Below are positions 57,037 to 64,000 of a stretch of 64,000 bases of DNA, one piece after another; position 1 is the first letter of the stretch, and every line of letters starts with the position of its first letter. The position numbers were made by a program, and so were the translations under genes. The stretch is taken from the NCBI GenBank assembly GCA_049340005.1, contig JBMPIY010000003.1. The stretch is one strand, 5' to 3'. A model generated the notes under the pieces. That model saw only the letters and a list, made by a program, of their open reading frames with translations, did not search any database and was not told the DNA's origin. The DNA comes from CAXBDP01 sp963974465 (GTDB taxonomy: Bacteria; Bacteroidota; Bacteroidia; Cytophagales; Cyclobacteriaceae).

Positions 57037-57888
57037 GTGCCTTTTTCGGACTCTAAGTTAACAATAACCAAACGTATTGGAGATATCACTTTACATGGCT
57101 TTGTAACGGGCTATGTGAAAGTGAAGAAGGCGCATTTCGATTCTTCATTTCGTTCGGGACTTTCCATTTTTGACAAGCGCTGGACTAATTGGTTACCCAT
57201 ATTGTGTTGGGTAATTGAGCATCCTGACAAAACAATTTTGGTAGATGCGGGAATGCATCCAGATATGGAAAAGGCTGCATACTACCAAGATGGCGGAATT
57301 AATGGCTGGGTAAATGGTCGAATTGTACGCCTATTGGGTATTGAAGATTTTTCTTTTGAAAGAGGGCTTGTATCCATTGGCCACTCTCCATCTAGTATCG
57401 ACGAGGTGATTGTGACCCACTTGCATTTGGATCATGTCGGTAATTTGGGATTATTGGCAAATAAACCCATTAGAATAGCAAAAAGTGAGAAAAAACACGC
57501 AATAGGCGTCATGGAAAAAAGTCTGCCAAAAGAAATAAAATGGACCTATAGCCAATGGGAAGTGAATACTGAAATTCCTCAATTCTCTAGTCAATTGCTT
57601 ACGGAAGATGGAAAGGTTGCCTTGCTCAATACTCCGGGGCATAGTGCAGGACATCAATCGGTGCTGATTCGCACCAGAGAAGCAAATATTTTGATTGCGG
57701 GTGATGCTACATTCAGTCAAGAACAACTTGTCGATGAGGAAGTTCCTGGTATCAGTCAAAAGAAGGATTTGGCAAAGGAAACCATCCGAAGTTTGAAAAT
57801 TCTGGCTGTAAAGTACCCTATGGTGTATTTGCCAAGTCACGATCCATATTCCATGGACAGGCTGGAAAATTTGCGTGTGGTTTATTAG
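57037..57888 (+). CDS. MBL-fold metallo-hydrolase (lactonase-like)
   Basis: This 283-residue protein has the metallo-beta-lactamase motif HLHLDHVGN with H128, H130, D132 and H133, a later HSAGH and the AGDAT segment, and a final SHDPY. This is closest to the N-acyl-homoserine-lactone lactonase group, but many such proteins act on other esters. The only start near the stop-free region is a GTG at 57037; a downstream ATG would remove conserved N-terminal strands. It has no signal peptide. The substrate is unknown. Confidence 0.82.
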   Translation: MPFSDSKLTITKRIGDITLHGFVTGYVKVKKAHFDSSFRSGLSIFDKRWTNWLPILCWVIEHPDKTILVDAGMHPDMEKAAYYQDGGINGWVNGRIVRLLGIEDFSFERGLVSIGHSPSSIDEVIVTHLHLDHVGNLGLLANKPIRIAKSEKKHAIGVMEKSLPKEIKWTYSQWEVNTEIPQFSSQLLTEDGKVALLNTPGHSAGHQSVLIRTREANILIAGDATFSQEQLVDEEVPGISQKKDLAKETIRSLKILAVKYPMVYLPSHDPYSMDRLENLRVVY

Positions 57889-58241
57889 AGGATTTCTTCA
57901 AAAAACTGATAAGCTGAGAGTGGAGCTTTCAAAGGATTTTCACTTGGCAATTTGATGTGATTATTATGGCCATATTAAGAAATATGGAATTGTTAGCCAT
58001 AAGATAAATCAATTGTTAAAAGCCTGTAAAACAAATTGGATATGTTGTTCGCTTGGCCTATTTTTAACAATCAAGAATAATTGGAATCAAATAGACTTTC
58101 AGCTAAATGATTGATTAATGGTCATGTTATTACCTACTACATCAATTATTGCTTTACTTGAAGTGAGGAATTCAAATTTAAACTTGGTAGGCGAGTCCGA
58201 AAAGCCCTAAATCAGAGTAGGAAAAGTATAATTTTAGCTAA
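57889..58241. other. Intergenic region with no recognisable feature
   Basis: The 353 bases between the MBL gene and the FISUMP gene contain no ORF that looks real, no octamer and no clear terminator or RNA. The base composition is AT-rich and it must hold the promoter for 58242. Confidence 0.4.
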
Positions 58242-58799
58242 ATGAAAGAAGTCAAAATTGGACAGCAAGTGTGGATGGATAAAAATCTCAATGTGGATAA
58301 ATTTCGTAATGGTGATACCATACTAGAAACCAAAACTGATAAGGATTGGAAAGAAGCAGGTGAGAAGGGAATTCCAGCTTGGTGTTATTATCAAAATGAT
58401 CCTGCCACCGAGGCTAAGTATGGCAAATTGTATAATTGGCATGCAGTGAATGACCCACGGGGCCTTGCACCAGAAGGATGGCATATTCCAACTGATGGCG
58501 AATGGACTCAATTAGCAGACTTTCTTGGTGACGATGGATTAACCAAATTGAAAAGTAAAACCGAATGGGTTGCCGATGGGAGTGGTACTAATGAAAGTGG
58601 CTTTTCAGGTCTTCCAGGAGGGAACCGATTTGATAATGGTAGCTTCTTTAATTTTGGCTATTACGGCTATTGGTGGAGTGCAACCGAGAGTGATGATAGT
58701 TCGGCTTGGTTTCGATCTTTAAGTTATAGCATCGGTAGTGTTTACAGATATTATTACGGCAAAGGAAAAGGCCTTTCGGTTCGTTGTCTAAAGAATTGA
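58242..58799 (+). CDS. FISUMP-domain protein without signal peptide
   Basis: This 185-residue protein is one Fibrobacter succinogenes major paralogous (FISUMP) domain, with GQQVWMDKNL at the start, GKLYNWHAVND and PEGWHIPTDGEW in the middle and YYGYWWSATESD and LSVRCLKN at the end. A stop codon immediately precedes the ATG, so no signal peptide is hidden upstream. Such domains usually occur in secreted or lipid-anchored proteins, so a bare domain is unusual. Its role is not known. A terminator follows. Confidence 0.85.
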   Translation: MKEVKIGQQVWMDKNLNVDKFRNGDTILETKTDKDWKEAGEKGIPAWCYYQNDPATEAKYGKLYNWHAVNDPRGLAPEGWHIPTDGEWTQLADFLGDDGLTKLKSKTEWVADGSGTNESGFSGLPGGNRFDNGSFFNFGYYGYWWSATESDDSSAWFRSLSYSIGSVYRYYYGKGKGLSVRCLKN

Positions 58800-58845
58800 T
58801 TAAAAAAATGGGATGAAATTTCCTTCACAATAAATAGAAAAAACG

Positions 58846-58879
58846 AAACCCTCTTTATCGTATCTAAAGAGGGTTTTTT
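58846..58879 (+). terminator. Intrinsic terminator after the FISUMP gene
   Basis: The arms AAACCCTCTTTA (58846-58857) and TAAAGAGGGTTT (58865-58876) are perfect 12-bp complements with a 7-base loop and six Ts from 58874 to 58879. It sits next to the tRNA 3' end, so it can also stop read-through into it or end the tRNA transcript on the other strand. Confidence 0.88.
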
Positions 58880-58880
58880 G

Positions 58881-58952
58881 TAGCCTCGACAGGAATCGAA
58901 CCTGTATCTAAAGTTTAGGAAACTTCTATTCTATCCATTGAACTACGAGGCC
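58881..58952 (-). tRNA. tRNA-Arg (anticodon CCT)
   Basis: On the - strand the cloverleaf is complete: acceptor GGCCTCG/CGAGGCT with a G-T at the first pair, D-stem GTTC/GAAT, anticodon stem GAAGT/ACTTT with loop TTCCTAA (anticodon CCT) and T-arm ACAGG-TTCGATT-CCTGT. The discriminator base is A and CCA is not encoded. It reads AGG arginine codons. It is the only tRNA in the window. Confidence 0.93.
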
Positions 58953-59237
58953 ATTTATTTTGCTTGGCAGAAAGGATTGCAAATTACGGCAAAAAGTAAA
59001 GCTATCACAAATGCTTTTTATTGAGGGATTGAATTTTAGATACTAAGGTAGCACTTAGAGGAGTTCTTTGCCGGTAAGCTTTAACTGATTGACCGTTTTA
59101 TATAGAACAAATGAAGTTTAATAAAGTCGATGGAATTATATTATATTGTAATACAGACAACTAATAAAAAGCTTAAGGACACTTTTGTAAGAGGGTGGAA
59201 AATTAATTTTCTTTAAGTCGTATTACATTAATTTTGC

Positions 59238-60434
59238 ATGACTTTTTTCGACGTAGTAATTTCTGGACTTACATTTATTGCTTTTTTCATAGGGCTTGCC
59301 TTATTTATCAGACCATCAACTCACCGCTTCAATAACAGGCTTCTGGGAGCCGCCTATTTAATATTAAGCGGTTTTTTTTCCTATATGATTTTAAGGTCAA
59401 CAGGTCTGTTAGTGAAGTTCCCCTTTCTGTTGCGTTTAATGAGTCCTTACACATATCTAGTTGGACCCTTATTTTATTTTTACTTGCGCAATGAGATATA
59501 TCAAAGAAGAAGCTTGTCGAAATTGGATTTGCTACATTTCTTGCCTGCGATCCTTCATTTCTTGGATCTTTTCCCATTTTATTTTTTTACTGATTTTGAG
59601 ACTAAACAACAAATTGCTGAGCAAATTAGTGAAAATGTAAACTCATTATTTAGAGAAGGTGGAGGAGTCATCCCTATTTCTTATCATTATGTATTAAGGA
59701 CACTTTCTCTAGTGATTTATGCTTTAGTAATTGGAAGGCTTGTATTCTTTTCAAATCTCCAGATTTCAACTGTACCTGATTATAAATGGTTGAGAGTAGT
59801 TGCAATAACATATTTTTCAAATGTATTAATCTTTGTTGCAATGGTTATTGCTGGCTTCTATTTATTCGACCCAAAGCTAGTAGCATTTGATGGTGCATTT
59901 ATTACTATTTCACTTTCATTACTTATAATATTAGTATTTGGAATATATTTATTTTCAAATTTTGCCTATCAAATTCTACCGAACCAATCTGATGAGTATT
60001 CTCAATCCGACGGACAGTTAGCTCAAGAGCGGGAGGAAGATACTAACACAACAAAAGAGTACCTTAATGAAAAGTATGGAGATAATAAAGGCAAACAACT
60101 TGCGGCGGAAATTCAAGCCCTAATTAGTGACCCTCAGGTTTTCAGAAACCCTGATTTGAAAGTAAGTGATATTTCTACAGCACTTGGACTTCCTGTTAGA
60201 GATATTTCATTTTTAGTCAGTACATATTTGAATACTCGCGTAAGTGAACTAGTGAATATTGCTAGGGTAGAAGAGGCTAAAAGGCTGATGGATTCCGATA
60301 AGCATATTAGTAAGACTTTAGATGCTATAGGCAATGAGGCAGGGTTTAACTCACGAAGTACTTATTATAGAATATTTAAGCAAATTGAAAATTGCACACC
60401 AAACGAATATTTGCAACAGCGTCAGCAGAAGTAA
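59238..60434 (+). CDS. AraC-family regulator with multi-TM N-terminus
   Basis: This 398-residue protein has seven hydrophobic segments in its first 250 residues and a C-terminal AraC-type DNA-binding domain (two helix-turn-helix units; RVEEAKRLMDSDKHISKTLDAIGNEAGF then RIFKQIENCTPNEYL). Such membrane-bound AraC regulators are common in Bacteroidota and probably transduce envelope or external signals directly to DNA. The target is unknown; the adhesin-like gene downstream is a candidate by position only. The octamer at 60029 is in the linker. Confidence 0.87.
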   Translation: MTFFDVVISGLTFIAFFIGLALFIRPSTHRFNNRLLGAAYLILSGFFSYMILRSTGLLVKFPFLLRLMSPYTYLVGPLFYFYLRNEIYQRRSLSKLDLLHFLPAILHFLDLFPFYFFTDFETKQQIAEQISENVNSLFREGGGVIPISYHYVLRTLSLVIYALVIGRLVFFSNLQISTVPDYKWLRVVAITYFSNVLIFVAMVIAGFYLFDPKLVAFDGAFITISLSLLIILVFGIYLFSNFAYQILPNQSDEYSQSDGQLAQEREEDTNTTKEYLNEKYGDNKGKQLAAEIQALISDPQVFRNPDLKVSDISTALGLPVRDISFLVSTYLNTRVSELVNIARVEEAKRLMDSDKHISKTLDAIGNEAGFNSRSTYYRIFKQIENCTPNEYLQQRQQK

Positions 60435-60688
60435 AATACCCACAATCTGTTTTTCGACCAACGCTGTGGATAATGTGTGGACAAACCCTCCCGAAGCGAT
60501 CAAACTTATCCCATTTTTTGAAATGAGATAAATTTCAGTCTACAGCTTTGAATACTAATCAATAGAATTCTATATCTGATTGTAGTTTTGTCTTATCAAC
60601 CTCGATTGATTTATTTTTTATCAAAAAAATAGCCTTCACTTTGCAGATGGCTTGTTAAGTTACAAATGCAGATTTAAATTTTTATGCT

Positions 60689-63600
60689 ATGAATAAAACT
60701 TCTACTCCGAATCAATTATTCTATCCACAAGGTAATTCCAAACTAATCAAAGTATTTGCAACGGTGTTTTTATTGTTTATGTGCAGTTTTGGGTTTTCCC
60801 AAACATCCACATTGTATGACTTTAATACCACAGGTCAACTTACGGGAGTTTTTAATTCATCAGGTCCCGGAGTTGCAAATGTCGTAGAGTCGGTAACGGG
60901 AGGTATTGGTAATTCAGGTTCCATAACGGTTCCTGAAACAAGTACCGACGCAATATTTGCCACAAAGGATGGGTATAGTCTTGGTCCAGTGGGAAGTACA
61001 TATAGATTTGAGAGTTTTATCAAAAGTGTTTACAATAGTGGTTACAGTGGTTTAGGCTTTACGCCTGCTTCTCCTGCAGTCGGAAGTTCGGTTACTGCAT
61101 ACAGACCTGATAATTCATTAGGTATTTCCGTTCATGGTGGTGGGTTTATTTTTCACAATGGGGCTACAAACTATGACGGAAGTTGGAATGGAGGCAGTTC
61201 AGGCAGTATTACAGCAGTAAAGTCAGCGAGTATTTTTGATCTTTTGAATAGTGGCTCTCCTGATAGTTGGTACAGAATAATTTTTGTCATTACCAGATCG
61301 TCTAGTACTGAGTATGACTTAAGAGTAGAGGTTTGGCCTGCAAATGATGATGGTACATTAATCAGACCTGCAGAAGCAGACGCAATATTTGAAGTAAATG
61401 GAGTTACCAACTCAGCTATTACGGCAGCTCCTGTGATTTACAGTTATTTTAGTTTTTCGGGCCAAAGGGTATCCCATTTTGATAATTATGGAATAGAACT
61501 TTCTGGCGGAGCAACAGTGGTAACTGCTGGCGCACCAGTAGTTTTGACCACAAGTTCCTCATTAGTAGGGGATGTAGTTACAATTGATGGAAATGTAACC
61601 TCAGATAATGGCTCTCTTGTTACTGATCGAGGCTTTGTTTATTCTACCTCTTCGAATCCCACTATTACAGATACTAAGGTTAGTATTGCTTCTGGAACGG
61701 GGATATTCTCTGGTAGTACTCCATCCCTAAGTACAGGAACGTATTATTTCCGAACCTTCGCTACGAATAGTGAAGGAACTTCCTATGGTTCAGAGGAAGA
61801 GGTAGTTATTTTAGCAATCCCAATTGGTTCAATAATAATTACAAGCGATCCAAGCGATCCCGGTACTGATTGGGATTTGACAAGTGGCCTTTTGATTCCA
61901 TTAGTTGATGGAGCCAAAGTAAATGTAAGTGAAGTAACAGCAGCTCTTGCCACTGGCGACCTTATTATCGAAGCAGCTACGGATGTATTCATTGATACGA
62001 ATATTGCACCTGCCTTAGCCGCAGCGAGAAGTCTTACGCTCAAAGCAAATAGAAATGTCCAAATTGAGCCAAGCGCAAGCATAGCACCTACCGGTAATGC
62101 ATTAAATACTGTAGTATGGTCTGATGCAGACGGAGACGATGATGGAATGATTTGGCTCAATTGGGATGCAACAGATGGAGGAACAGCAATTAATACAAAT
62201 GGGGGTCACTTTTGGATGGGTGGAGGTTCAGGTTCTACCACTTGGAATGGTTTAACCGTTGGCAATGGTGTTGCCAGAGGAAATGCACAAAACTCCAATG
62301 GTATTACGATTATTAGCAGCACTATAGAAACTGGTGGTGGCAATTTGGCTTTTTATGGTAGAGGACGTACTGGAGCTACAGTAGCGATAACTACACCAAT
62401 AGGCTCATCAAACAATAACAATGGAATTCGGATGCATGGTGGCAACAGTATCGATACAGGTACAGGGACTATCTATATGTATGGATATGCGGATGAATCG
62501 GGTGCATTAAGTAATTCTAATGGTATTGAATTAAGCCAGGCAGGGGGTACTGACCTCATTACAAATAGTAATACAACAGTGGATGCTATTTTATTAGAAG
62601 GATATGCAGAGAATAATGCTACTGCTTCAAATGCTTGGGGAGTTTATACGCATAATTCAGTTATCCAAAATACAAGCTCAGGCACCATTCACCTTAAAGG
62701 TGGAGCAGCCAAGGATTCCGGAGTAACTGTTGCTGCCGATGGAGCTGTTTTATCTTCATCAGGTAACATCATCCTTGAAGGAACGGGTGCGGGAGGCACA
62801 AACCCAGAAGTGCTTATACAAGGAGCTGTTGGTCAAAAGGCAGGTAGTGCTATCACAAGTAGTAGTGCAGATATAGAAATAATAGGAGATAGGTTCAGTA
62901 TTTCAGGAGCTGCGCCAAATGGTCTTATAGCATCATCTGGGAAATTAACCATTCGTCCACGAACAGCTTCCACCACCTTAGGAATAGCGGGAGGTACTGG
63001 TACTTTGGAGTTACCAGCAAGTTATTTTTCTGCCAATTTTGTGGATGGTTTTTCTTCCATCATTATTGGTAGCGAAGATGTTGGGCAAGTTAATATTGGC
63101 ACTTCTGCACTCAGCTATGATGATCCATTAACCATTAAAACTGGTAGCAGTATTTATTTTGATGCCGCATCTGCTATTACAGGAAATAGTAATTCGATCA
63201 CTCTATGGACGAGAGCTGGGGGTACAAATAGTGCTGATGATGGAGTAAGAGGAGCTGTTTGGATGCCTGTAGGTTCTTCCATGAATACGGGTGGAGGTGA
63301 TGTTACAATCGGTGGAGGTTTGGATCCTTCAATTGGTTTTGCTCATGGTGATTTTAGTGCGCCTTCAAGCGAGAATAATGCGATTTATAGAGGAATTACC
63401 ATAAATGGAAGTCTTGCTGCAAATGGAGGTAATATCAGCTTATTAGGTCGCGGTTCAACATCAACTACAAATGCAAGAGGCGTAAGTGTTGGAGGTTCTA
63501 TAACTACCACAGGTGGAGGATCCATTAATATAAATGGAATTGCAAAAGGAGGCTCTGATGGAATGGGACTTGGTGATAGTTTTTTTTCGATTGGAAATTC

Positions 63601-64000
63601 AGGTAGAGATGGAACTATTTCGTCGGAAGCTGGAGAAATTAATATAAGAGGAACAAGAGGAACTGGAACAAATGGACTAAATGTTTCAACAGATGAAAGT
63701 GAAATCACTTCTGAAGCAACTATTACCCTAGAGGCAACTACAGGTAGACTAAACATCAATGGTTTGCTTACAGGTACTGGAGGAGTAGGTTCTGGTAATA
63801 TTGTTCTTATTTCTGATGACTTGGTATTTGGCTCATCAAGTGGCCTATCAAGTCAGGGCACTCTTACGATTCAAGCACTTACCAATACCACGACCATAGG
63901 GCTAAATGCTGCCTCAGGTACCTTCAGTTTGTCTTCGGATAATTTAAGTACCAATATTTTAGATGGCTTTGAAGAAATTATCATTGGAGGCGCCTCCCAG
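60689..64000 (+). CDS. Giant secreted repetitive adhesin-like protein (partial)
   Basis: An ATG at 60689 opens a frame that stays open to the window edge, 1104 codons so far. It starts with a signal peptide (LIKVFATVFLLFMCSFGFSQ, cleavage near residue 38). The rest is rich in G, S, T and N, with beta-strand repeats. One repeat pattern recurs: LTIRPRTASTTLG before SANFVDGFSSIIIG, and again LTIQALTNTTTIG before STNILDGFEEIIIG, about 300 residues apart. It looks like a filamentous-haemagglutinin or beta-helix type surface protein. The C-terminus is outside the window, so secretion route (such as a type IX sorting domain) cannot be checked. Octamers at 62789 and 62987. Confidence 0.8.
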   Translation, partial: MNKTSTPNQLFYPQGNSKLIKVFATVFLLFMCSFGFSQTSTLYDFNTTGQLTGVFNSSGPGVANVVESVTGGIGNSGSITVPETSTDAIFATKDGYSLGPVGSTYRFESFIKSVYNSGYSGLGFTPASPAVGSSVTAYRPDNSLGISVHGGGFIFHNGATNYDGSWNGGSSGSITAVKSASIFDLLNSGSPDSWYRIIFVITRSSSTEYDLRVEVWPANDDGTLIRPAEADAIFEVNGVTNSAITAAPVIYSYFSFSGQRVSHFDNYGIELSGGATVVTAGAPVVLTTSSSLVGDVVTIDGNVTSDNGSLVTDRGFVYSTSSNPTITDTKVSIASGTGIFSGSTPSLSTGTYYFRTFATNSEGTSYGSEEEVVILAIPIGSIIITSDPSDPGTDWDLTSGLLIPLVDGAKVNVSEVTAALATGDLIIEAATDVFIDTNIAPALAAARSLTLKANRNVQIEPSASIAPTGNALNTVVWSDADGDDDGMIWLNWDATDGGTAINTNGGHFWMGGGSGSTTWNGLTVGNGVARGNAQNSNGITIISSTIETGGGNLAFYGRGRTGATVAITTPIGSSNNNNGIRMHGGNSIDTGTGTIYMYGYADESGALSNSNGIELSQAGGTDLITNSNTTVDAILLEGYAENNATASNAWGVYTHNSVIQNTSSGTIHLKGGAAKDSGVTVAADGAVLSSSGNIILEGTGAGGTNPEVLIQGAVGQKAGSAITSSSADIEIIGDRFSISGAAPNGLIASSGKLTIRPRTASTTLGIAGGTGTLELPASYFSANFVDGFSSIIIGSEDVGQVNIGTSALSYDDPLTIKTGSSIYFDAASAITGNSNSITLWTRAGGTNSADDGVRGAVWMPVGSSMNTGGGDVTIGGGLDPSIGFAHGDFSAPSSENNAIYRGITINGSLAANGGNISLLGRGSTSTTNARGVSVGGSITTTGGGSININGIAKGGSDGMGLGDSFFSIGNSGRDGTISSEAGEINIRGTRGTGTNGLNVSTDESEITSEATITLEATTGRLNINGLLTGTGGVGSGNIVLISDDLVFGSSSGLSSQGTLTIQALTNTTTIGLNAASGTFSLSSDNLSTNILDGFEEIIIGGASQ

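Larger units (their letters stand above)
532..62994. repeat. Dispersed octamer GCGGGAGG/CCTCCCGC, 42 copies
   Basis: Exact copies, by hand scan. GCGGGAGG on + starts at 1465, 3077, 3946, 5304, 11580, 15475, 17746, 18574, 24030, 26074, 26206, 30999, 36380, 39142, 40641, 43222, 45166, 47174, 53432, 56503, 60029, 62789, 62987. CCTCCCGC on + (motif on -) starts at 532, 1144, 3592, 9474, 10813, 12951, 17717, 19970, 24077, 29023, 36107, 37094, 38496, 40698, 41243, 46096, 49641, 53893, 56906. The base after the motif is A in 19, T in 18, G in 3 and C in 2. Thirty-six copies are in genes (26 sense, 10 antisense) and six are intergenic. All three reading frames are used in genes. A composition estimate at about 39% GC predicts roughly 0.4 copies. 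Single-base variants are much rarer than the exact word. Function unknown. Confidence 0.9.

Noticed and set aside
60506..60531. A hairpin TTATC-CATTT/AAATG-GATAA after the AraC gene.
   Set aside because: It has a mismatch and no T-run after it, so I do not call it a terminator.
532..62994. The octamer as a strictly polar KOPS-like motif.
   Set aside because: Strand use is nearly even (23 and 19) across one 64-kb segment on presumably one replichore. A weak bias or a Chi-like role is not excluded.
532..62994. The octamer as a Shine-Dalgarno signal because it contains GGAGG.
   Set aside because: Only a few copies lie near starts, those are in both orientations, and most are deep within genes. 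The fixed GCG prefix is also not part of a ribosome-binding site.
1..64000. CRISPR array, insertion sequence or prophage.
   Set aside because: I saw no regularly spaced identical repeats, transposase, integrase or phage structural genes.

Overview
The window looks like a chromosomal segment of a moderately AT-rich marine-type Bacteroidota, probably order Cytophagales. This rests on gene content: ccoI-ccoS, a HmuY-type heme operon, TonB receptors with an N-terminal carboxypeptidase-regulatory-like domain, FISUMP and DUF4221-like proteins, AraC regulators with a multi-TM N-terminus, and few Shine-Dalgarno-like starts. The genus is not determined. Nothing looks like a prophage, insertion sequence or CRISPR array. 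Most genes are ordinary housekeeping or metabolic genes on both strands.

Layout: (1) 1-5.3 kb: end of an unknown gene, a fatty acyl-CoA ligase, radA, a UPF0316 membrane protein and an ACC-deaminase/D-cysteine-desulfhydrase-like enzyme. (2) 5.6-9.3 kb: one AT-rich 1227-residue protein that I read as TPR repeats, a GreA/B C-terminal-like domain and a PIN nuclease, a probable conflict/defence protein. (3) 9.3-15.3 kb: the ccoI-ccoS pair for cbb3 oxidase maturation, a Spy-like periplasmic protein and a secreted zinc metalloprotease. (4) 15.4-19.9 kb: a small type III polyketide cluster (FAD oxidoreductase, UbiA prenyltransferase, type III PKS, methyltransferase) with a convergent LuxR-type regulator. 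(5) 20.1-27.1 kb: a complete heme-acquisition operon: lipoprotein binding protein, permease, ATPase, cytosolic heme protein, TonB receptor and HmuY lipoprotein. (6) 27.2-33.2 kb: a K+ channel, a winged-helix regulator and the thrABC operon, preceded by a threonine-rich leader peptide that suggests attenuation. (7) 33.2-46 kb: hydrolase, dxs, scpA, methyltransferase, apbE, a tandem duplication of a lipoprotein gene, ruvB, queG, an AlbA_2 protein and a PIN-PhoH ATPase. (8) 46-52.6 kb: a signalling block of two soluble PAS histidine kinases and a response regulator. (9) 52.7-64 kb: a 1398-residue AsmA-like protein with about 180-residue repeats, an MBL hydrolase, a FISUMP protein, tRNA-Arg(CCT), an AraC regulator and the start of a very large repetitive secreted protein that runs off the window.

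The most striking signal is not a gene. The exact octamer GCGGGAGG (or its complement CCTCCCGC) occurs 42 times by hand count, 23 on the + strand and 19 on the - strand, in coding and intergenic DNA alike. Composition alone predicts fewer than one. It usually continues with A or T (37 of 42). It behaves like a genome-wide signal such as a DNA-uptake sequence or a Chi-like recombination site. One intergenic inverted pair of it forms an apparent transcription terminator between two heme genes. Two recent tandem paralogs differ in which copies they carry, which gives a natural experiment on how the motif is gained or lost.
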